Positions 7,360 to 15,865 of a stretch of DNA of 42,081 nt are shown piece after piece. Where the stretch lies: the NCBI GenBank assembly GCA_018303425.1, contig JAGVYF010000021.1, positions 1-42,081 of the forward strand, given 5' to 3'. Origin of the DNA: Candidatus Woesearchaeota archaeon (lineage in GTDB: Archaea; Nanobdellota; Nanobdellia; Woesearchaeales; JAGVYF01). Below the pieces are notes generated by a model. The model did not search any database, had not been told where the DNA came from, and saw only the letters and a program-made list of their open reading frames with translations. A program made the translations under genes and the position numbers. The first letter of the stretch is position 1. Every line of letters starts with the position of its first letter.

Positions 7360-8661
7360 TTATTTACTTTTTTTGAAAACAGATTTTCGAACTGTATCCC
7401 TATCATCAACTAATTTAAGATTTATAAAAAATTTAGAAAATTTAAGGACACCTGATGCAAGAACAATAGAATAAACTATGAATATTAAAGTTAAATCTAA
7501 AATCGTTTCCATGCCGGACAGTTGATTCCCTATTAAGGATACTGCAACAACTGCAGTTGCAATCCCTTTTGGAACTACTAAACTCATAAATAATTTTTCT
7601 TTAAATGTATAATTATTCTTTAAAAGCGCTACTTCAACTGCAATTAATCTGATTAATAAAAATATTAAAAATAGCACAAATGATTTACTCAAAAAACTGA
7701 ACGTCATTGGAACATCAATCAATAAACCAATTAAAATAAAAACCACCAATTCAAGGAATATTGAAAAAATTTTGGAAAATTCTTGAATATGCCCTTTATC
7801 TTTTAATGCCATATTTCCAAATATAAATCCCATTGCAGTTACTGCAAGGACTCCATTCCCTCCTAAATTCTCAGCTAAAATGTACGTCAATAAGGCGGCT
7901 GATATTAACGCCAATGGAGAAAGAACATGCGAATGTTGTTCTCTCAAGATTTTAACTGCAGCTAACCCTATAACTACACCTGCGCCAATTCCTGTAATAA
8001 ATTGCTGTAAAAACGGAATCAATTGTTCAATAAGTTTTGATATGATTATTGAAGATGAAAGAAAACCAATATTTGATATAAGTTCTAATATTAAAAAAGG
8101 TATAATTACAATTAAAGGCGTATTGAATATTGATTCAATCTCTAAAAGCTTGATGACTTCATTTTTTGTTTCTTTTATCATAGACATAACTACGTCCGAT
8201 GCAGTTCCAGACATCAATGCCGCAAATAATCCTGCCAGGAATATATTCTCTAAACCAAACAATAAGTTTGTTAAAATAGAGAGAATAGCAAAGTTAACTG
8301 CAAAAAAAACTATTGTGAGTTTAAGAGCGCTAAGCGAAAAATCATCAAGATCCTTATACTTAAATTTTGAAGTGCTTTCAAATACAATCATTACTAATGC
8401 AAGTAATGCTAATATAGCAATAAATAACGGCGGAAAAAATATTAACGGTCCGCTTAAATAAGGGGTATATGATTTAATAAAACCTAACTTTTGGAAAAAG
8501 AAAACTCCCCCATTTATTATGTCCCAAAACTTATTTAAAAAAATTCCCGTAAAAATTAATAACAAGATATTAGGTACTGCTATCTTTTTAGAAATCACGC
8601 TACAAGCTAAACCTAAAAGAACTACTACCCCTAAATAAGTTAAATAACTTATAGATTCCAT
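7360..8661 (-). CDS. Cation/proton antiporter (CPA family, NhaP/Kef-like)
   Basis: 433 aa with about 12-13 membrane segments. The first carries the antiporter-like start YLGVVVLLGLACSVISKKIAVP. A central SGTASDVVMSMI segment holds an Asp (ASD) at the place where CPA transporters carry their ion-binding acidic residue. The late VVPKGIATAVVAV resembles the GPRG motif region of CPA1/NhaP antiporters. The short basic C-terminus carries no RCK or USP domain. Predicted role: exchange of Na+ or K+ for H+ across the cytoplasmic membrane. It is monocistronic, with the SpoIIM gene following after a 140-bp spacer. Substrate cannot be told from the sequence. Confidence 0.8.
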   Translation of the reverse strand: MESISYLTYLGVVVLLGLACSVISKKIAVPNILLLIFTGIFLNKFWDIINGGVFFFQKLGFIKSYTPYLSGPLIFFPPLFIAILALLALVMIVFESTSKFKYKDLDDFSLSALKLTIVFFAVNFAILSILTNLLFGLENIFLAGLFAALMSGTASDVVMSMIKETKNEVIKLLEIESIFNTPLIVIIPFLILELISNIGFLSSSIIISKLIEQLIPFLQQFITGIGAGVVIGLAAVKILREQHSHVLSPLALISAALLTYILAENLGGNGVLAVTAMGFIFGNMALKDKGHIQEFSKIFSIFLELVVFILIGLLIDVPMTFSFLSKSFVLFLIFLLIRLIAVEVALLKNNYTFKEKLFMSLVVPKGIATAVVAVSLIGNQLSGMETILDLTLIFIVYSIVLASGVLKFSKFFINLKLVDDRDTVRKSVFKKSK

Positions 8662-8719
8662 TATTACCTCTTTCTATTTGACTTGTAGCATTTTGTAATT
8701 ATAAAACTTTCTAATATAT

Positions 8720-9303
8720 GGTTCTGTTGTGTTATCTCGTAATTATTTCGCATCTTTAATTTAGTTCTGCCCATTTAAAAACCTCCCTAAAATAATATCT
8801 TGTGCTTTGAACCAGAACGCTTAATTTTAAGTATGGTCTATGAATGCGATTTATTCTTTTTTCATAATGTTTAGAAGCATAATAAGAATCAATTCCAGTA
8901 GAATCTATTGCATAATGTATTGATTCTTTTAATTTGGTTATAACCAAATTAAGATTTCTAATAATTGTAAGACCAATCCTTTCGAAATGAGAATGAATCG
9001 AGCTTTTAGAAGGGATCTCTTTTAGTTTTAACCATTTAGGCCATTTAGATTCATAGAGGGATTTTACAAAATTACGAAGTGATTTGCCAGATTTTGCATA
9101 CAATATCAGCAAGGCTACAAATTGGTGTTGTGTGTAGATTTTAGGCCCAAACTTAAAATGGTACTGAGAAATCTGCTTTTGATAGCAAACTTTTTTAACT
9201 AGTTTCTGCAATTGTTTTAACGTATACTGGATTCCGATTTTATTGTGTTTTGTCATACATTATTATCGCCAGTATACATATTTATTAATTTCTGGACAGC
9301 GCC
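8720..9303 (-). mobile_element. Degenerate, internally deleted insertion sequence
   Basis: The truncated transposase gene is flanked on its 5' side by GGCGCTGTCCAG (reading inwards from 9303 on the minus strand) and on its 3' side by GGTTCTGTTGTG (8720-8731 on plus). These match at only 7 of 12 positions, so the terminal repeats are uncertain. About 580 bp is too short for a whole element carrying a 300-aa transposase. No target duplication was recognised. Confidence 0.3.
8756..9256 (-). pseudogene. Truncated DDE transposase (IS5/IS4-like)
   Basis: 166 aa covering only the N-terminal part of a DDE transposase. The N-terminal helical region (YTQHQFVALLILYAKSGKSLRNFVKSL, about residues 41-67) is the usual DNA-binding start. 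It is followed by SIHSHFERI and the first catalytic strand HYAIDSTGIDSYYASKHYEKR, whose AIDSTG aspartate is the first D of the DDE triad. The frame then leaves homology after YLKLSVLVQ and ends in an unrelated tail, so the second D and the E are missing. Full-length relatives are around 300 aa. The copy is therefore inactive. Confidence 0.7.
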
Positions 9304-9349
9304 AATTAATACCAATATTTATAAACTGATTTTGTGAAAAGATATTATT

Positions 9350-9745
9350 ATGAAAAAAATAATATTGGATACAAACATCTTGCTCGTACCTGAAAAATAT
9401 AAAGTAGATATTTTTGAAGAAATTAAAAGAATTTGTGATTTTAAATATGAAATTTGGATTTTAAAGCAAACTATTATTGAATTAGAAAAACTCAAAACTG
9501 AAGGTAAAGTTGCAGATAAACGGGCAGCTTCAGTAGGTTTTAGCCTTATAAAATCAAAAGATTTAAAAATCCTCAGCGAAAATGAAGGATATACTGATGA
9601 TATTGTAGTTAATTTAGCCAAAAAGGGCTTTATCGCAGTAACTCAAGATAAAGAACTAAAAAACCGACTTAAAAAAATTGGCGCGGAATATATTACTTTG
9701 AGACAAAAAAAGTATCTAATAATAATAAACAAAAAGGTTAAATAA
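9350..9745 (+). CDS. PIN-domain nuclease, Fcf1/VapC9-like
   Basis: 131 aa. PIN fold residues are visible: the first acidic residue in ILDTNILLVP (D7), an E in IIELEKLK, and the acidic C-terminal pair in GYTDDIVVNLA and AVTQDKELKNRLK. The spacing and KYKVDIFEEI match archaeal Fcf1/Utp24-related proteins, which in eukaryotes cut pre-rRNA, rather than plasmid VapC toxins. A TATA box TTTATAAA at 9318-9325 is centred 28-29 nt before the ATG, so the transcript is probably leaderless and starts the gene-expression block. rpo7 begins 1 nt after the stop, and no antitoxin gene is present. A role in RNA processing is inferred from family and neighbours. Confidence 0.8.
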   Translation: MKKIILDTNILLVPEKYKVDIFEEIKRICDFKYEIWILKQTIIELEKLKTEGKVADKRAASVGFSLIKSKDLKILSENEGYTDDIVVNLAKKGFIAVTQDKELKNRLKKIGAEYITLRQKKYLIIINKKVK

Positions 9746-9746
9746 A

Positions 9747-10313
9747 ATGTTTTACTTAAGTCAAATTAAAGATTATATAAGAGTTGCTCCAAATGATTTT
9801 GGATTAGACCAAACACTAGCTATCATAAAAAGCATAAAAAAAGATTATGAAGGTTATATTTCAAAAGAACTGGGAATAGTGATAGATGTTTCAGATGTTC
9901 AAGAAATCAAAGATGGAGTAATCATTCCGGGTGATGGTGCTAATTATTATGAAACTATATTTACATTATTAATATATAAACCTGAACTACAAGAAGTTGT
10001 AATTGGGAGAATTAAAGATATTGCCGAATTTGGCGCCTTTATGTGCCTTGGTCCTGCTGAAGGAATGATTCATGTATCTCAAACCATGGATGATTTTGTA
10101 TCATTTTCAAAAGATAAAACTCTAGCAGGTAAAGATTCAAAAAGAATGCTTAAAGTTGGAGATGTTTGCAGAGCGAGAATGATTGCATTGTCTTTTAAGG
10201 ATATCAGCAACCCTAAATTAGGTTTAACCATGAGACAATCCGGTTTGGGAAAACTGGATTGGATTGCAGAAGAAATTAACTCTGAAAAAGAAAAAGGAGG
10301 AAAGAAAAACTAA
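9747..10313 (+). CDS. rpo7: DNA-directed RNA polymerase subunit Rpo7 (RpoE')
   Basis: 188 aa. The N-terminal half is the RNP-like domain that docks on the polymerase core (YIRVAPNDFGL, then SKELGIVIDVSDVQEIKDGVIIPGDGANYYE). The C-terminal half from about residue 83 is an S1/OB domain (VVIGRIKDIAEFGAFMCLGP, then GMIHVSQ, and LKVGDVCRARMIALSF). With Rpo4 it forms the stalk of archaeal RNA polymerase, which binds exiting RNA and helps open promoters. Length is normal and the tail is Lys-rich. It follows the PIN gene by 1 nt; spt4 follows 70 nt on, a common archaeal pairing. Confidence 0.95.
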   Translation: MFYLSQIKDYIRVAPNDFGLDQTLAIIKSIKKDYEGYISKELGIVIDVSDVQEIKDGVIIPGDGANYYETIFTLLIYKPELQEVVIGRIKDIAEFGAFMCLGPAEGMIHVSQTMDDFVSFSKDKTLAGKDSKRMLKVGDVCRARMIALSFKDISNPKLGLTMRQSGLGKLDWIAEEINSEKEKGGKKN

Positions 10314-10383
10314 AGAAAAATATGACTAAACCAATGAGGTTGGTAAATGTCTATGTGTTTTTTCAGTTATTTTTTAAAAGCTA

Positions 10384-10572
10384 ATGACCAAAAAAAAAGC
10401 ATGTAAAAAATGTAAAATTTTTGTAGAAGGCGACAAGTGCCCTATATGTCAAAATAGTAATTTTAGCAATTCGTGGAATGGTAGAATGTATGTAATTGAC
10501 TCAAACAAGTCCCACATTTCAAAACAAATGGGATTAACAATGAAAGGAGAATATGCAATTAAAATTAAATAA
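10384..10572 (+). CDS. spt4: Transcription elongation factor Spt4 (RpoE'')
   Basis: 62 aa. A four-Cys zinc finger is visible: C8 and C11 (ACKKCK), then C20 and C23 (CPICQ). The conserved SWNGRMYVID and the GEYAIKI end complete the small Spt4 fold, which binds Spt5 to form the processivity factor clamped on RNA polymerase. The ATG overlaps the stop of a 20-codon frame upstream (TAATG), which may couple its translation. rps24e follows 11 nt after the stop. Confidence 0.93.
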   Translation: MTKKKACKKCKIFVEGDKCPICQNSNFSNSWNGRMYVIDSNKSHISKQMGLTMKGEYAIKIK

Positions 10573-10583
10573 AAGTGACAACA

Positions 10584-10910
10584 ATGGAAATCAACATAGA
10601 ACAACAAGAAATGCCATTATTGGCAATGAAGATAATAACGGGTAAAATAAAATTTAATGGTTCAACGCCTTCTTATACAGAGTTAAGGGAAAGCATTGCA
10701 AAAAAAATTAATGCTAAAATTAATCTTATAAAAATTGAACATATTTATAATGATTATAGAAGTCAAAGTGCAAAAATAGTAGCGCGCGTGTATAACAATG
10801 AAGCAATTTTAGAAAAGTTTCTTAATAAAAAAGAAAAAGCAGAATGCGCTAAATTGGAAAAAGAAACAAAAAAAGTCGCTGAAGAAAAAAAAACAGATGC
10901 CCAAGTCTAA
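10584..10910 (+). CDS. rps24e: 30S ribosomal protein S24e
   Basis: 108 aa from ATG 10584 (MEINIEQQEMPLL). An upstream GTG at 10575 would add three residues, but the family starts with a strand such as M.I.I..... The diagnostic F.GSTPSYTELRESIAKKIN segment and the IEHIYNDYRSQSAKIVARVYNN strand are present, followed by a Lys-rich tail longer than strictly needed. It is a component of the archaeal small subunit, encoded between spt4 and rps27ae as in many archaea. Confidence 0.93.
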   Translation: MEINIEQQEMPLLAMKIITGKIKFNGSTPSYTELRESIAKKINAKINLIKIEHIYNDYRSQSAKIVARVYNNEAILEKFLNKKEKAECAKLEKETKKVAEEKKTDAQV

Positions 10911-10962
10911 AAATCTGTAGCGAAAAATTCATTGAATTTCGGCATATAAACCGAGGGATAAT

Positions 10963-11172
10963 ATGGCACAAAAAGCACAACCAAAATCAAAAGATAAAGG
11001 ATCAGCAAAATCAAAACACAGCAATAAAAGGTATACTTTATACGAAATTTCTGGGAATACCGCAAATAGAAAAAACAAATTTTGTCCTAAATGTGGAATT
11101 GGCATTTTCATGGCAAAACACAAAAATAGGGTAAGTTGCGGGAAATGTGGATTTACTGAGTTTACTAAATAA
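10963..11172 (+). CDS. rps27ae: 30S ribosomal protein S27ae
   Basis: 69 aa. The C4 zinc ribbon is visible as CPKCG (C42, C45) and CGKCG (C59, C62), with FMAKHKNRVSCGKCGFTEF at the end. The N-terminus is an unusually long basic extension (MAQKAQPKSKDKGSAKSKHS) for an archaeal S27ae, which is often about 50-60 aa. GAGGGA about 5 nt before the ATG provides a Shine-Dalgarno site. There is no ubiquitin fusion. Last gene of the block before tbp, which has its own promoter. Confidence 0.92.
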   Translation: MAQKAQPKSKDKGSAKSKHSNKRYTLYEISGNTANRKNKFCPKCGIGIFMAKHKNRVSCGKCGFTEFTK

Positions 11173-11230
11173 AAATAGTAATCTTATGTTATATATTCAT
11201 TTATATACTATTTATAATATAATAGAAGCA

Positions 11231-11238
11231 TTTATAAA
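11231..11238 (+). promoter_or_regulatory. TATA box of tbp
   Basis: TTTATAAA in an AT-rich gap, with a start expected near 11260. That leaves a leader of about 30 nt carrying GGGGG at 11281-11285, eight nt before the ATG. Confidence 0.4.
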
Positions 11239-11292
11239 CAAAACTTGATTAACTAAGATATATTTCATTTTTAAATGAACGGGGGAATAAAT

Positions 11293-11850
11293 ATGACCAA
11301 AAACAAAGAAATTCGGGTTGTTAATATTGTTGTATCAACTTCTTTAGAACATGATGTTCCGCTAGAAAAAATGGCATCAACATTGCCTAATACCGAATAT
11401 AATCCAGAACAATTTCCGGGTTTAGTATTGAGAATAAAAGATCCTAAAACAACCGCTTTAGTGTTTAGCAGCGGTAAAGTAGTTTGCACTGGCGCAAAAA
11501 CAATGGATGAAGTAAGTAAATCTATTGGAAGAATTATCAAAACATTAGAAAAAATTGACATTAAAATTAAAATTACCCCTGAAATTAATGTTCAAAACAT
11601 TGTTGCTTCAGGCAATATAGGCATGGACCTTAATCTTAACGTGCTGGCTATGAAATTGCCTAACACTGAATACGAACCTGAACAGTTCCCCGGTTTAGTT
11701 TATAAGCTGGGAGGAAAAACCGGTAGTGATAGGGCAACATTTTTATTATTCAGCAATGGTAAAATTGTTTGTACTGGCACCAAATCAGAAGATGAAGTTG
11801 ATAATGCTGTAGACAAATTAATAGAAAATTTAAAGAAAGTTAAGAAATAA
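11293..11850 (+). CDS. tbp: TATA-box-binding protein TBP
   Basis: 185 aa from ATG 11293. This start has GGGGGAA 5-8 nt upstream; an upstream ATG at 11275 would place that Shine-Dalgarno inside the gene. The two pseudo-symmetric saddle repeats are plain: V.NIVVSTSL....PNTEYNPEQFPGLVLRI....ALVFSSGKVVCTGAK in the first half, and QNIVASGNIG....PNTEYEPEQFPGLVYKL....FLLFSNGKIVCTGTK in the second. It binds TATA boxes with TFB to recruit RNA polymerase. The 3' tail is Lys-rich instead of the acidic tail seen in some euryarchaeal TBPs. mcm follows from its own promoter. Confidence 0.97.
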   Translation: MTKNKEIRVVNIVVSTSLEHDVPLEKMASTLPNTEYNPEQFPGLVLRIKDPKTTALVFSSGKVVCTGAKTMDEVSKSIGRIIKTLEKIDIKIKITPEINVQNIVASGNIGMDLNLNVLAMKLPNTEYEPEQFPGLVYKLGGKTGSDRATFLLFSNGKIVCTGTKSEDEVDNAVDKLIENLKKVKK

Positions 11851-11928
11851 ATTTATTACTATAAAAGGATGCAATTTCAAAGGCTTTCTTATATTAAATT
11901 CGTTTAATATACATTATAGACAAGTAAT

Positions 11929-11937
11929 CTATAAATA
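11929..11937 (+). promoter_or_regulatory. TATA box of mcm
   Basis: CTATAAATA, with a start expected near 11960. This gives a leader of about 25 nt that carries AAGGGGGAA just before the TTG start at 11983. Confidence 0.45.
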
Positions 11938-11982
11938 CTTGTTTTCTTTTTCTCTGTTATACTAAGCAAGGGGGAAATAGAT

Positions 11983-14004
11983 TTGGAAGCAGGCGAACAG
12001 ATAAGAAAATTTCAAGAATTCTTTGAATTATATCATCATGTAGATATTTTAGAAAATATAAGAAAAAACAAATATTTCTTTGCAATTGATTTCAAAGAAC
12101 TTTCCAAGTTTGATTCAGAGTTATCCGAAAACTTATTGGAAAATCCTAAAGAAGTTATAAGAGCGGCCGAACTTGCGATTGAAAATTTTGAATTGCCAAA
12201 ATCAATTATAAATTTCAGAGTAAGAATTAAAAATTTACCCGATACACAAAAAATTAAAATAAGAGATATAAGGAGCAAACATCTTGGCGCCTTATTGTGC
12301 ATTGAAGGAGTTGTAAGGCAAAAAACAGAGGTAAGGCCCCAAGTAACAAATGCAAATTTTGAATGCCCCAGTTGTGGAAATATTATAAACGTTCTACAAT
12401 TAGAACCTAAATTTAAAGAACCCAGCAGGTGCGGATGCGGAAGAAAAGGCAAATTTAAATTATTATCTAAAGAGTTGATAGATGTGCAAAAAATTAATTT
12501 AGAAGAAGCCCCAGATGATCTTGATGGAGGAGAACAACCAAAACGAATGTCTCTTTTTTTGAAAGAAGATTTGGTTTCCCCTCTCACTGAAAAAAAAACA
12601 AACCCCGGGAGTAAAATCAAAGTTTCTGGCATAGTCAATGAAATACCGATTCCCTCGAAAAGTGGGGGACAATCTACGCTCTTTGATTTAATGATATTTG
12701 CTAATTATATTGAACCAATAAATGAAGATTTTTATGAAATCAAAATAAACGATGAAGATGAAAAAGCTTTTATCGAATTAAGTCAGGATCCAAAAGCAAT
12801 AAAAAAACTAGTGCAGTGTGTGGCACCTTCTATTTACGGATATGACCAAATCAAACTGGCATTACTTTTACAGGCAGTAGGCGGAGTAGTAAAGATAAGA
12901 GGAGATGGGATGAGAACAAGAGGAGACATTCATGTTTTATTAATAGGTGATCCAGGTGCGGGTAAATCACAGCTTTTAAAACGTATGGCTAAAGTTACAC
13001 CAAAAGCAAGATATGTCTCTGGTAAAGGAGTATCAGGCGCAGGATTAACTGCATCAGTTGTTAAAGATGAATTATTAAATGGCTGGAGTTTGGAGGCCGG
13101 AGCATTGCCCTTGTGCAATAATGGGTTTTGCATGATAGATGAAATGGATAAAATGAGTAAAGAAGATACAAGTGCGATGCATGAAGCGCTTGAACAGCAA
13201 ACTGTTTCTATTTCTAAAGCAAACATTCAAGCTACTTTAAAATGCGCAACAACTGTGCTTGCTGCTGCAAACCCTAAATATGGAAGATTTGATCCTTCCG
13301 GATTAATTGCAGCTCAAATAAACTTACCTCCTGCATTGATTACAAGGTTTGATTTAATTTTTCCTATCAAAGATTTACCTAACACTGAAAAAGATAAAAT
13401 TATGGCAAGACATATGTTGTTATTGCACCAAGCGCCAGACAGCCAAAAAGCAGAACTTGATACTAATTTTATCAAAAAATATATTTCATACGCAAGACAA
13501 AATAGACAACCTCAATTAACGGATGCAGCAATAAATGAGATTGAAGAATATTATATCAACATGAGAAATTCAAGCAGCAAAGAAGAAGGCGTACAAGTAG
13601 TGCCAATTTCACCCAGGCAGCTTGAAGCATTAATCAGGCTCTCTGAAGCAAGCGCAAAACTGAGGTTGGGCGATAAAGTTACCAAAAAAGATGCAAGAAA
13701 GGCTATTGAAGTTTTAGACTTTTGTTTGAGGGGTATCGGGATTGATCCTGAGACTGGAAAAATAGACATCGACAGGATTTCTTCAGGAATTACTGCATCA
13801 CAAAGAGGAAAAATACATTTAATTAAAGAAATAATTAATGATATTGAAAATACAACTGGTCAAAAAATAATTGCTGTTGAAGAAATAATTAACATGGCAA
13901 AAAGTAAAAATATTGAAAAAAGCGAGGTAGATGATGTGCTTACTAAGTTAAAGATTGCAGGAGATATTTTTGAACCAAGGCGGGATTTCATAAGCAAATT
14001 GTAA
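11983..14004 (+). CDS. mcm: Replicative DNA helicase MCM
   Basis: 673 aa. The start is TTG, chosen because GGGGGAAA lies about 8 nt upstream and no ATG is nearby. The N-terminal domain with zinc site (C128, C131, C150, C152) precedes the AAA+ core. Walker A is GDPGAGKS at 322-329, Walker B CMIDEMDKM at 383-391, sensor 1 AAANPKYGRF near 428-436, and the arginine finger is in LITRFDL (R455). A C-terminal winged-helix region follows (TASQRGKIHLIKEIINDIE to the end). It forms the ring helicase that unwinds DNA ahead of the fork. No intein, although archaeal MCM genes often carry one. The RPA gene follows 7 nt later, so helicase and single-strand-binding protein share an operon. Confidence 0.97.
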   Translation: MEAGEQIRKFQEFFELYHHVDILENIRKNKYFFAIDFKELSKFDSELSENLLENPKEVIRAAELAIENFELPKSIINFRVRIKNLPDTQKIKIRDIRSKHLGALLCIEGVVRQKTEVRPQVTNANFECPSCGNIINVLQLEPKFKEPSRCGCGRKGKFKLLSKELIDVQKINLEEAPDDLDGGEQPKRMSLFLKEDLVSPLTEKKTNPGSKIKVSGIVNEIPIPSKSGGQSTLFDLMIFANYIEPINEDFYEIKINDEDEKAFIELSQDPKAIKKLVQCVAPSIYGYDQIKLALLLQAVGGVVKIRGDGMRTRGDIHVLLIGDPGAGKSQLLKRMAKVTPKARYVSGKGVSGAGLTASVVKDELLNGWSLEAGALPLCNNGFCMIDEMDKMSKEDTSAMHEALEQQTVSISKANIQATLKCATTVLAAANPKYGRFDPSGLIAAQINLPPALITRFDLIFPIKDLPNTEKDKIMARHMLLLHQAPDSQKAELDTNFIKKYISYARQNRQPQLTDAAINEIEEYYINMRNSSSKEEGVQVVPISPRQLEALIRLSEASAKLRLGDKVTKKDARKAIEVLDFCLRGIGIDPETGKIDIDRISSGITASQRGKIHLIKEIINDIENTTGQKIIAVEEIINMAKSKNIEKSEVDDVLTKLKIAGDIFEPRRDFISKL

Positions 14005-14011
14005 GAAAAAA

Positions 14012-14254
14012 ATGGAACAATCAATAAAACAAAGACAAATCGCATATAAAATTAGTCTTTCAGATATACATACAAATGATTTTATTAAACAAGAAGGGTG
14101 GGAACCAAACTACATTATGTGCGGAGATAAAAAGATAAGCAGAGTAAATTTAATAGGCACTGTAATAAGCCCAATTAATTCTGAACAAAACTACCTGGTC
14201 ATTGATGATGGTAAATCAAATATTGTACTGAGGCAGTTTGAAAATGGATTATGA
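14012..14254 (+). CDS. RPA-family OB-fold protein, N-terminal fragment (frameshifted)
   Basis: 80 aa. It opens with RQIAYKISLSDIHTNDFIKQEGWEPNYI, typical of the archaeal RPA32-like family (COG3390), then the first OB-fold strands ISRVNLIGTVISP and NYLVIDDGKSNIVLRQFE. It stops at TGA 14252 in the middle of the OB fold; the remaining strands continue in the +1 frame from 14244. Removing one A from the AAAA at 14241-14244 would join the two parts into a protein of about 212 aa. The product would bind single-stranded DNA at the fork, which fits its place behind mcm. Read as it stands, the fragment lacks half its fold. Confidence 0.7.
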   Translation: MEQSIKQRQIAYKISLSDIHTNDFIKQEGWEPNYIMCGDKKISRVNLIGTVISPINSEQNYLVIDDGKSNIVLRQFENGL

Positions 14255-14651
14255 CATAGGCAATGTTATAAATGTGATTGGTAAAATCCGAGAATTTAAT
14301 AATGAACGTTATATTCTACCTGAAATTATTAAAAGAGTAAGCCCAAAATGGTTATTGGTCAGAAAAAAAGAAATAGAATGTTTATATAATGAAGGATTTT
14401 ATAAATTGAAAAATGTAAAAGAAGCACTAATTAAACCAACTTCTACTACTGCTGAAAAAATGGAGCATACGAGCCCCAAAGACGGAGAAGAAATTTTGCA
14501 AAAAATTCGTGAACTAGATTCGGGAGATGGTGCAAATATTGAAACTATTATTCAGAATTATGGCAGTGATTCAGAAAAAATAATTAAAACTTTACTTGAA
14601 CAAGGAGATATTTTTACAACTAAGCCGGGCAAAGTTAAAGTTTTAGAATAA
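14244..14651 (+). CDS. RPA-family OB-fold protein, C-terminal fragment
   Basis: 135 aa from ATG 14244, which lies inside the end of the preceding fragment (11-nt overlap). It begins at the third OB strand (YDIGNVINVIGKIREFNNERYILPEII), then a linker and a C-terminal winged-helix-like region (GDGANIETIIQNYGSDSEKIIKTLLEQGDIFTTKPGKVKVL), the usual end of archaeal RPA32-like proteins. The split point in the middle of a beta barrel suggests a frameshift in one gene. The in-frame ATG would allow reinitiation and so two chains. Ends 2 nt before the convergent kinase/deaminase gene. Confidence 0.65.
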   Translation: MDYDIGNVINVIGKIREFNNERYILPEIIKRVSPKWLLVRKKEIECLYNEGFYKLKNVKEALIKPTSTTAEKMEHTSPKDGEEILQKIRELDSGDGANIETIIQNYGSDSEKIIKTLLEQGDIFTTKPGKVKVLE

Positions 14652-14653
14652 AC

Positions 14654-15865
14654 TTATTCTTTTTTCTTATATTTTTCCCACGTATTTCTTATATTATGAA
14701 CATTATCTTGATATTTTTTAAACTCCGGGTGCTGTTTTACATCCTCAGAAAAATATTCGCCAGTTTCCAGCTTATTTATTAAATCCTGCCTGGTTAAAAC
14801 TCTAAACAAATTTTTATCAGTTTCCGGTCTTGTAGCGCAAACAATTCTTTTAATCCCTATCTGGACAATCTTTTTTGCGCAGTTGATGCAGGGTAAAGTA
14901 TCATATATGTCCCCATTTTTGTCAACACCAACAATATAAATGGTTGCGCCTTCTAAACCATGTCTGTCATATGTAAAATCAATAGCATTTTCTTCAGCAT
15001 GACTGGAAATGCATGCTTCATATCTTGTGCCAGGAGGAATTTCCAGTGTGTCACGGAAACACATTTTTCTTTCAAGACTATCTATGATTCCGCGCTGCGC
15101 CCCATTATATCCCGACCCAATTATAATATCTTTCTGGCTTACTAAAACTGCCCCATGCCTTCTCCTTAAACATGTCGCTATCCTTGTATTCGCCCAAGCC
15201 TGAACAAGATAAAAATGTTCTTTTTTGTGCCTGTCAAAACCATTTTCACGCTGAAACGAATCAACCCAATTGATAAAATCGCAATTATTTTTTACAATCT
15301 TCCTCCCTTCATGAGCAAGCCTAGTCTCACGTTTAGTTTTAATTTGCCCGATATATTCAGAAAGTTTTTGGAATAACAAGAAATCAGTATCATTATTTTC
15401 AATGATATGATCATATAACTTATTATCAATTAATCCGTTTAAACCCATTTCTTTGCCATCACGTTCATCACGTTTTTTAAAATCTGACTCTGAAAGTTGA
15501 AGCTCTTCTCTAAATTTAAACCGATTTTCAAAAGTTCTATTTATGTATATCAAAGAAAAATCCGGGCCAAACGTATCCCTAAAAAGTGTAACTTCGCCCG
15601 GACTGCGAAAACCCGAGACTGCAATATTCTCTTGATATTTTAATTTTTCACAAAGCATTGTTGCAAGAATATGCTGCGTTGAGACTTTTCTTAATGCTAC
15701 GCCAAGTTTGGACTGATTTTCTTTTGAATTTTCAAGATTGAGTTCTTTCAACATCTCTGAAAGTATGTCTGAAAAAACATATTTTGTAAATCCATAATTT
15801 TGGACTAAAAAATCTGCGACAAAATCTTTACCCGCCCGCGCATATCCAGTTAATCCTATTATCAT
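14654..15865 (-). CDS. Fusion of P-loop (deoxy)nucleotide kinase and dCMP deaminase
   Basis: 403 aa, two domains. Residues 1 to about 185 are a P-loop kinase domain: GLTGYARAGKDFVADFL carries a Walker A ending GKD, like the dNMP kinase of phage T4 (gp1, GKDTTADF). SGFRSPGEV and a KKRDERD LID-like segment follow. Residues about 212-350 are a deoxycytidylate deaminase: catalytic SHAEENAI (H289, E291) and zinc ligands PCINC (C326, C329). The deaminase part turns dCMP into dUMP, the substrate of the ThyA encoded on the opposite strand 112 bp away. What the kinase acts on is unknown. Yeast Dcd1 also has a degenerate P-loop-like N-terminus (from memory), so the architecture may be old. The start ATG has GGTGAC just upstream. 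Confidence 0.85.
   Translation of the reverse strand: MIIGLTGYARAGKDFVADFLVQNYGFTKYVFSDILSEMLKELNLENSKENQSKLGVALRKVSTQHILATMLCEKLKYQENIAVSGFRSPGEVTLFRDTFGPDFSLIYINRTFENRFKFREELQLSESDFKKRDERDGKEMGLNGLIDNKLYDHIIENNDTDFLLFQKLSEYIGQIKTKRETRLAHEGRKIVKNNCDFINWVDSFQRENGFDRHKKEHFYLVQAWANTRIATCLRRRHGAVLVSQKDIIIGSGYNGAQRGIIDSLERKMCFRDTLEIPPGTRYEACISSHAEENAIDFTYDRHGLEGATIYIVGVDKNGDIYDTLPCINCAKKIVQIGIKRIVCATRPETDKNLFRVLTRQDLINKLETGEYFSEDVKQHPEFKKYQDNVHNIRNTWEKYKKKE

Noticed and set aside
7880-8461. Plus-strand open frame of 193 codons inside the antiporter gene
   Set aside because: It is the antisense of a clear membrane transporter gene; composition is that of reverse-complemented hydrophobic codons and no domain is visible.
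9350-9745. PIN gene as VapC toxin of a toxin-antitoxin pair
   Set aside because: No antitoxin gene adjoins it; it has its own promoter and is tied to rpo7, and the sequence resembles Fcf1-type proteins.
12036-12638. Minus-strand 200-codon frame inside mcm
   Set aside because: Antisense of the conserved N-terminal domain of MCM, no family resemblance.
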